Shown here in pieces: positions 60,880 to 64,000 of a stretch of 64,000 bases of DNA. The notes beneath the pieces were generated by a model that was given only the letters and a program-made list of their open reading frames with translations, had not been told where the DNA came from and made no database searches. Position 1 is the first letter of the stretch. Each line of letters opens with the position of its first letter. The stretch is taken from contig NZ_JOHY01000012.1 of assembly GCF_000721495.1 (NCBI RefSeq), positions 62,001 to 126,000 on the forward strand. Reading direction: 5' to 3'. The DNA comes from Streptomyces sp. NRRL F-5123. GTDB taxonomy: Bacteria; Actinomycetota; Actinomycetes; Streptomycetales; Streptomycetaceae. The position numbers and the translations under genes were made by a program.

Positions 60880-61362
60880 CTACCTCTGCGGGATCAGCTC
60901 GGCGCCGACGATCCGACCCCCGCACGGGGCCTCGGCGACGTCCCACCGCGCGCAGAGCGCGTCCACGAGCAGCAGCCCGCGCCCGTCCACGTCCCCCGGC
61001 CCGGGCTCGCGCCGCTCCGGCCTGTCCGGCGTCCCGCCGTGGTCCTCGACCTCCAGCCGCACGCGTACGCCGTCGAAATGCACCCGGCACTCGAAGACCG
61101 GACTCGCGGTGTGCCGCACGGCGTTGGTCGTCAGCTCGCTCACCAGCAGCGCCGCGGTCTCCACGGTGTCGGGGTCGCACCCCGCCCCACCCAGATACGC
61201 CCGCACCCGCCGCCGCGCCACGGAAACGGCCTCCCCCCGCGCGGGCAGAGCGAACCCCAGCCCGGCGGTCATCCCGCCCCCCGGCCGGAAAGCGGACGCC
61301 GTGGCCGTGCCGGACGATCCGACACCGGACCGCCGCGGGTAGTCGTTGCTCGGTAAGGCCAC
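60880..61362 (-). CDS. RsbW-like ATP-binding protein
   Basis: 160 aa from GTG 61362, with GAGAGGA about 8 bases upstream (a TTG six codons earlier is less likely). GHKL motifs: ALLVSELTTNAVRHTASPVF (N box), VRLEVEDHGGTPDRPE (G1), GDVDGRGLLLVDALCARWDV (G2). The N-terminal 40 residues are low complexity. Candidate anti-sigma or regulatory kinase; unlike the other two in the window it has no DUF5753 gene next to it. A -10-like TATAGT lies at about 61431-61436. Confidence 0.88.
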   Translation of the reverse strand: MALPSNDYPRRSGVGSSGTATASAFRPGGGMTAGLGFALPARGEAVSVARRRVRAYLGGAGCDPDTVETAALLVSELTTNAVRHTASPVFECRVHFDGVRVRLEVEDHGGTPDRPERREPGPGDVDGRGLLLVDALCARWDVAEAPCGGRIVGAELIPQR

Positions 61363-61679
61363 GGTGTGCGTTCCTCTCAACGGGAGGCGTGCGTGCCAGG
61401 CGTTCGGGCGGCGCGCGGTGACGCCACGTCACTATATGCCCACGGGCAACGCAAGTTGGCAAGGAACACTGTGTAATTTGCAGATCCGGAAGTCCACAGA
61501 CTGTTGCGAGCGGGCCGCTGCGCGGGGATTTCGACGGGGGTGGCCGGAATGCCCGCAGGGACGACCTGCGCTGCGAGCCCGCTGGGGCTGAACTCGGTGC
61601 CGTGCCTGATGCGTTGCCGTGCCTTCGGGGTGCGGTCGGGCTGCGTACCCGCCCCGGTCCGGCTGTGCCCGGCCGGTGG
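61363..61679. other. Intergenic region between ATPase and secreted peptide genes
   Basis: About 317 bases. It has a TATAGT-type -10 for the ATPase gene near 61431-61436, an AT-rich patch (GTGTAATTTGCAG, about 61471-61483) and a GC-rich segment 61510-61670 without a good frame. No gene seen. Confidence 0.45.
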
Positions 61680-61952
61680 TCAGAGGGGTCGGCCGCCGAG
61701 CATGATGCACTCGTCCTCGTGCATCCCGGACGAGGTGTCCGAGGCGTCCTTGACCGCGAGGCTCGCGGTGTGCAGCGCAATGGCCGCCGAATGTGCCGCA
61801 GGCGCTTGACTTGCCGCTGGCATATGCCTGAGACTTACCACTGTCGGAGTTGAAGGCTCGGGGTTTGCCGCTGTGGCGGCATGGGTCGTGGCGATGGACG
61901 CCAGGATGCCGATGGACGCTGCGACGACGATTTTTCTGCGTGCCTTTTGCAT
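61680..61952 (-). CDS. Small secreted peptide
   Basis: 90 aa from ATG 61952, with AGGA 7 bases upstream. Signal peptide MQKARRKIVVAASIGILASIATTHAATA, cleaved after about residue 28. The mature peptide of about 60 residues begins ANPEPSTPTVVSLRHMPAASQ, is Ala/Ser/His-rich and ends SDTSSGMHEDECIMLGGRPL with a single Cys. No enzymatic motif. It has its own promoter (61992-62020) and lies directly after the NB-ARC/TPR regulator gene, so an extracellular signal, substrate or modified peptide is possible; this is inference. Confidence 0.65.
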   Translation of the reverse strand: MQKARRKIVVAASIGILASIATTHAATAANPEPSTPTVVSLRHMPAASQAPAAHSAAIALHTASLAVKDASDTSSGMHEDECIMLGGRPL

Positions 61953-61991
61953 GACGTTCCTGGGGTGCTCGTGATCACTTGCGAGTGGATC

Positions 61992-62020
61992 AATGTACCC
62001 CTGTTCTAATCTGCGCGCAA
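61992..62020 (-). promoter_or_regulatory. Putative promoter of the secreted peptide gene
   Basis: Minus strand: -35 TTGCGC (62015-62020), 17-base spacer, -10 TACATT (61992-61997), 40 bases before the ATG. The spacer contains TAGAAC, an alternative -10. Confidence 0.5.
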
Positions 62021-62098
62021 AGCAGTCGAACCCCGATGCTCGTTTGCGGGGTATTGCCCATTTTTGGCGTCGTCGGAAACGCTTCCGTCATGCATGGG

Positions 62099-64000
62099 TC
62101 AATGGGGCAGTCGGTCGCGCAGCTCCATTAATCGATGGCCAATGGCGCTCGTCTCCCGGTGCTTCCTTGCCTGCGCGACATCGAATGCGTGTTGCAATAA
62201 CGCGTAGGCGTCGGGCAGTGCCCCGGAAGTGCGCCGGACTTCCGCGAGCAGAACATGGGTCTCGACGACCTCGTCCGAATCCTGGGTCCGGGAGGCCAGG
62301 GCCAGGGCTGCCTGTGCATGGAAGGCTGCGCCGCCGAGCCGGCCTGCGTCGCAGTCGAGTTGGGCGAGTCCCCGCAGGGCTTGAATTTCCTGGCGTGCTG
62401 CGCCGATTTCCTGGGCCAGTCCGAGTGCTTCGGTGAAGTTCGTTTCGGCTTGACGGCTGTCGCCATGAGCCCGGAATGCTCTGCCCATACTGATGAGCGT
62501 GCCCGCCCGGCCCTTGCTGTCGGCAAGGGATTCGAATACCGTAAGCGCCGCCCTGCACAGGTCAAGAGCCGCATCCGATTCGCCGAGTTCGGTGAGAACG
62601 TCTGCCAGGCCACTGCGGGCGGTCGCTTGTGCGTGCCTGTTCCCGGAACGGTCGAGCCGGGAGACGGCCTCTTCGAATACTTCGCGGGCGTGGTCGAGCT
62701 CGCCTTTTCTGCGCAGAAGGTCGCCGATATTGTTGAGCGTCACAGCGTCGTATCCGGTGTTTCCGGTTTCCGCGAATCCCCGTCGAGCCTCCTGGAGGTG
62801 GTCGAGCGCGCGGTCGTTGTCGCCCAGGTGCAGCAGTGCAACGCCGAGGTTGTTGTGCAGCCGGGGCATCAGCCACTTGTCGCCGGAGCTCTGTGCGATC
62901 GCGTACGCGCGCTGAAGGTGCTCCAGGGCGGTCGTGTGCTCCCCGCGGTACCAGCACAGCGTTCCCACCGCCCGAAGGGCCTCCGCCTCCGCGGCCGTGT
63001 CCGCCAGCTCCACCGCCAGGTCGAGTGCACTGCGGGCGGCGTCGGCGGCGCGGTCGTACTGGGCCGTGCTGGCCAGCGCGTCGGACAGGCGCAGGTGCGC
63101 GCGGCACAGGTGTGGGGTGGAGGCGTCCGCGGGCCAGTGGGCCACCGCGCAGGTGAGGAGTTCCACGGCGATCGGCCAGTAGCACTCGGCGTTCAGGTAT
63201 CCCGAGAGGGAGAAGGCGAGTTGGGCTGCAAGGGCGGTATAGCCGCGCGCCAGCGCCATACGCTCGACCGCGAGCACGTTTTCCCGCTCCGCCGCCAGCC
63301 AGGCTATTGCTGCGGCGGCGTCGGCGAATCGCGGCAGCGATCCCGCGGCCTCGCCGGATATCCGCGGCTCGCGGCGGTACGCGACCCGGTCCGCCTCGTC
63401 CACCGCCTGGACGTAGTAATGGGCCAGACGCAGAACGATGTGCTCGCGCAGCGGCTCGTCGTCCTCGCTCGTCACTAATTGCACGGCGTATTCGTGCAGA
63501 AGATCATGAAACGTGCACCGATCTGCCACGGGTTCGCGCAGCATGTGCGCCGAGAGCAGCCCCTCGATCAGGTTTTCCGCCGCCCCCGGTGCGACGTTCA
63601 GGATCGCCGCCGCCACCGGGACGGTGATGTCCGGGCCCGGGTGGAGGCTCAGGCGGCGGAAGGCCTGGCGTTGGGGGAGGGGGAGGCCCAGGTAGGAGAG
63701 CTGGAAGGCGGGGCGCAGGGCGGTGCCGTCCGTGTCGTGGATCTGGTCGAGGCGGTCGGGGCCGGTGAGGCGGTCGTGGAGGGTGGCCAGGGTCCAGGCG
63801 GTGCGGGCCTGGAAGCGGTTGGCCACCAGCTCGATCGCGAGGGGGAGGTAGCCGACGAGGTGGACGATGCGGGCCACCGCGTCGTCGTCGGCCGTGCGGT
63901 CGTCGCCCGCGAATCGGCGGAAGAGGGCGGTCGCGTCCGCCGGCGGGAGGACGTCGAGGTGGAGGGCGCGTGCGGCCGGCAGGCCGGTGAGGTGGCGGCG
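62099..64000 (-). CDS. NB-ARC/TPR transcriptional regulator, C-terminal part (continues beyond window)
   Basis: 633 residues visible; the frame is open to base 64000, so the N-terminus lies outside. It begins inside an NB-ARC (STAND NTPase) domain: TGLPAARALHLDVLPPADATALFRRFAGDDRT and IVHLVGYLPLAIELVANRF (the GLPL-type motif), followed by the winged-helix region RLSLHPGPDITVPVAAAILN. From about the middle there are many TPR-like units, for example GEHTTALEHLQRAYAIAQ and NLGVALLHLGDNDRALDHLQEARRGF. This is the architecture of AfsR/SARP-type or related STAND regulators; whether a DNA-binding domain precedes it cannot be seen. GTG 63877 is internal, not a start. Confidence 0.88.
   Translation of the reverse strand, partial: RRHLTGLPAARALHLDVLPPADATALFRRFAGDDRTADDDAVARIVHLVGYLPLAIELVANRFQARTAWTLATLHDRLTGPDRLDQIHDTDGTALRPAFQLSYLGLPLPQRQAFRRLSLHPGPDITVPVAAAILNVAPGAAENLIEGLLSAHMLREPVADRCTFHDLLHEYAVQLVTSEDDEPLREHIVLRLAHYYVQAVDEADRVAYRREPRISGEAAGSLPRFADAAAAIAWLAAERENVLAVERMALARGYTALAAQLAFSLSGYLNAECYWPIAVELLTCAVAHWPADASTPHLCRAHLRLSDALASTAQYDRAADAARSALDLAVELADTAAEAEALRAVGTLCWYRGEHTTALEHLQRAYAIAQSSGDKWLMPRLHNNLGVALLHLGDNDRALDHLQEARRGFAETGNTGYDAVTLNNIGDLLRRKGELDHAREVFEEAVSRLDRSGNRHAQATARSGLADVLTELGESDAALDLCRAALTVFESLADSKGRAGTLISMGRAFRAHGDSRQAETNFTEALGLAQEIGAARQEIQALRGLAQLDCDAGRLGGAAFHAQAALALASRTQDSDEVVETHVLLAEVRRTSGALPDAYALLQHAFDVAQARKHRETSAIGHRLMELRDRLPH

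Noticed and set aside
62074..62087. GGAAACGCTTCC as a LacI-type operator near the NB-ARC gene end
   Set aside because: Imperfect palindrome, located just after a gene end and far from the sugar locus; more likely part of a small hairpin.

Overview
This window is a very GC-rich actinobacterial chromosome segment, almost certainly Streptomyces. The order purQ-purL ... purF-purM-DUF3073-valine dehydrogenase-hypothetical-bldC-hrpA with a tRNA cluster matches, as far as I remember it, the conserved Streptomyces core (the S. coelicolor SCO4079-SCO4092 neighbourhood). Other Streptomyces signs are GTG starts, several apparently leaderless genes, DUF5753/DUF397 regulator pairs, RsbW-like ATPases and a carbohydrate ABC transporter with no ATPase gene of its own.

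Region 1 (1-27.5 kb) is mostly core. The purine genes purQ (cut by the window edge), purL, purF and purM are interrupted by accessory genes: a glycosyltransferase, a lipoprotein, a GNAT acetyltransferase, an MmyB-like regulator divergent from an aldo/keto reductase, a WhiJ/AbaA-type cluster, a Uma2-family gene flanked by short direct repeats, an MFS exporter and a mycothiol-dependent-type enzyme. Then come DUF3073, vdh, a hypothetical gene, bldC and the DEAH helicase hrpA, with two identical tRNA-Asp genes and a tRNA-Phe around hrpA and a membrane protein.

Region 2 (27.5-44.3 kb) is accessory. It holds AraC, Lrp/AsnC and MmyB-like regulators, two LLM-class flavin oxidoreductases, a deaminase, a Nudix hydrolase, a PEBP-family secreted protein and small membrane or secreted proteins. 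A ParA/MinD-like ATPase has an altered P-loop. A stretch of gene fragments lies at 33.4-33.9 kb. A second WhiJ/AbaA-like cluster has a frameshifted ATPase gene, and a third regulator operon (68-aa protein, DUF6879, DUF5753) follows.

Region 3 (44.3-59.8 kb) is a sugar utilisation locus. A minus-strand array (substrate-binding lipoprotein, two LplB/YtcP-type permeases, LacI regulator, GH42 beta-galactosidase) is divergent from a large GH3 enzyme. A Tat-exported metallophosphoesterase and a GH95 alpha-L-fucosidase-type enzyme follow. A perfect LacI-type palindrome lies just downstream of the predicted transporter start point, and a degenerate copy sits at a weaker promoter-like site before GH3. 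No ATPase is encoded; a shared MsiK-type ATPase is presumed. The enzyme set would fit fucosylated, galactosylated plant glycans such as xyloglucan, but this is inference.

Region 4 (59.9-64 kb) has a DUF574 methyltransferase, another RsbW-like ATPase, a small secreted peptide with its own promoter, and the C-terminal part of an NB-ARC/TPR regulator that runs off the window.
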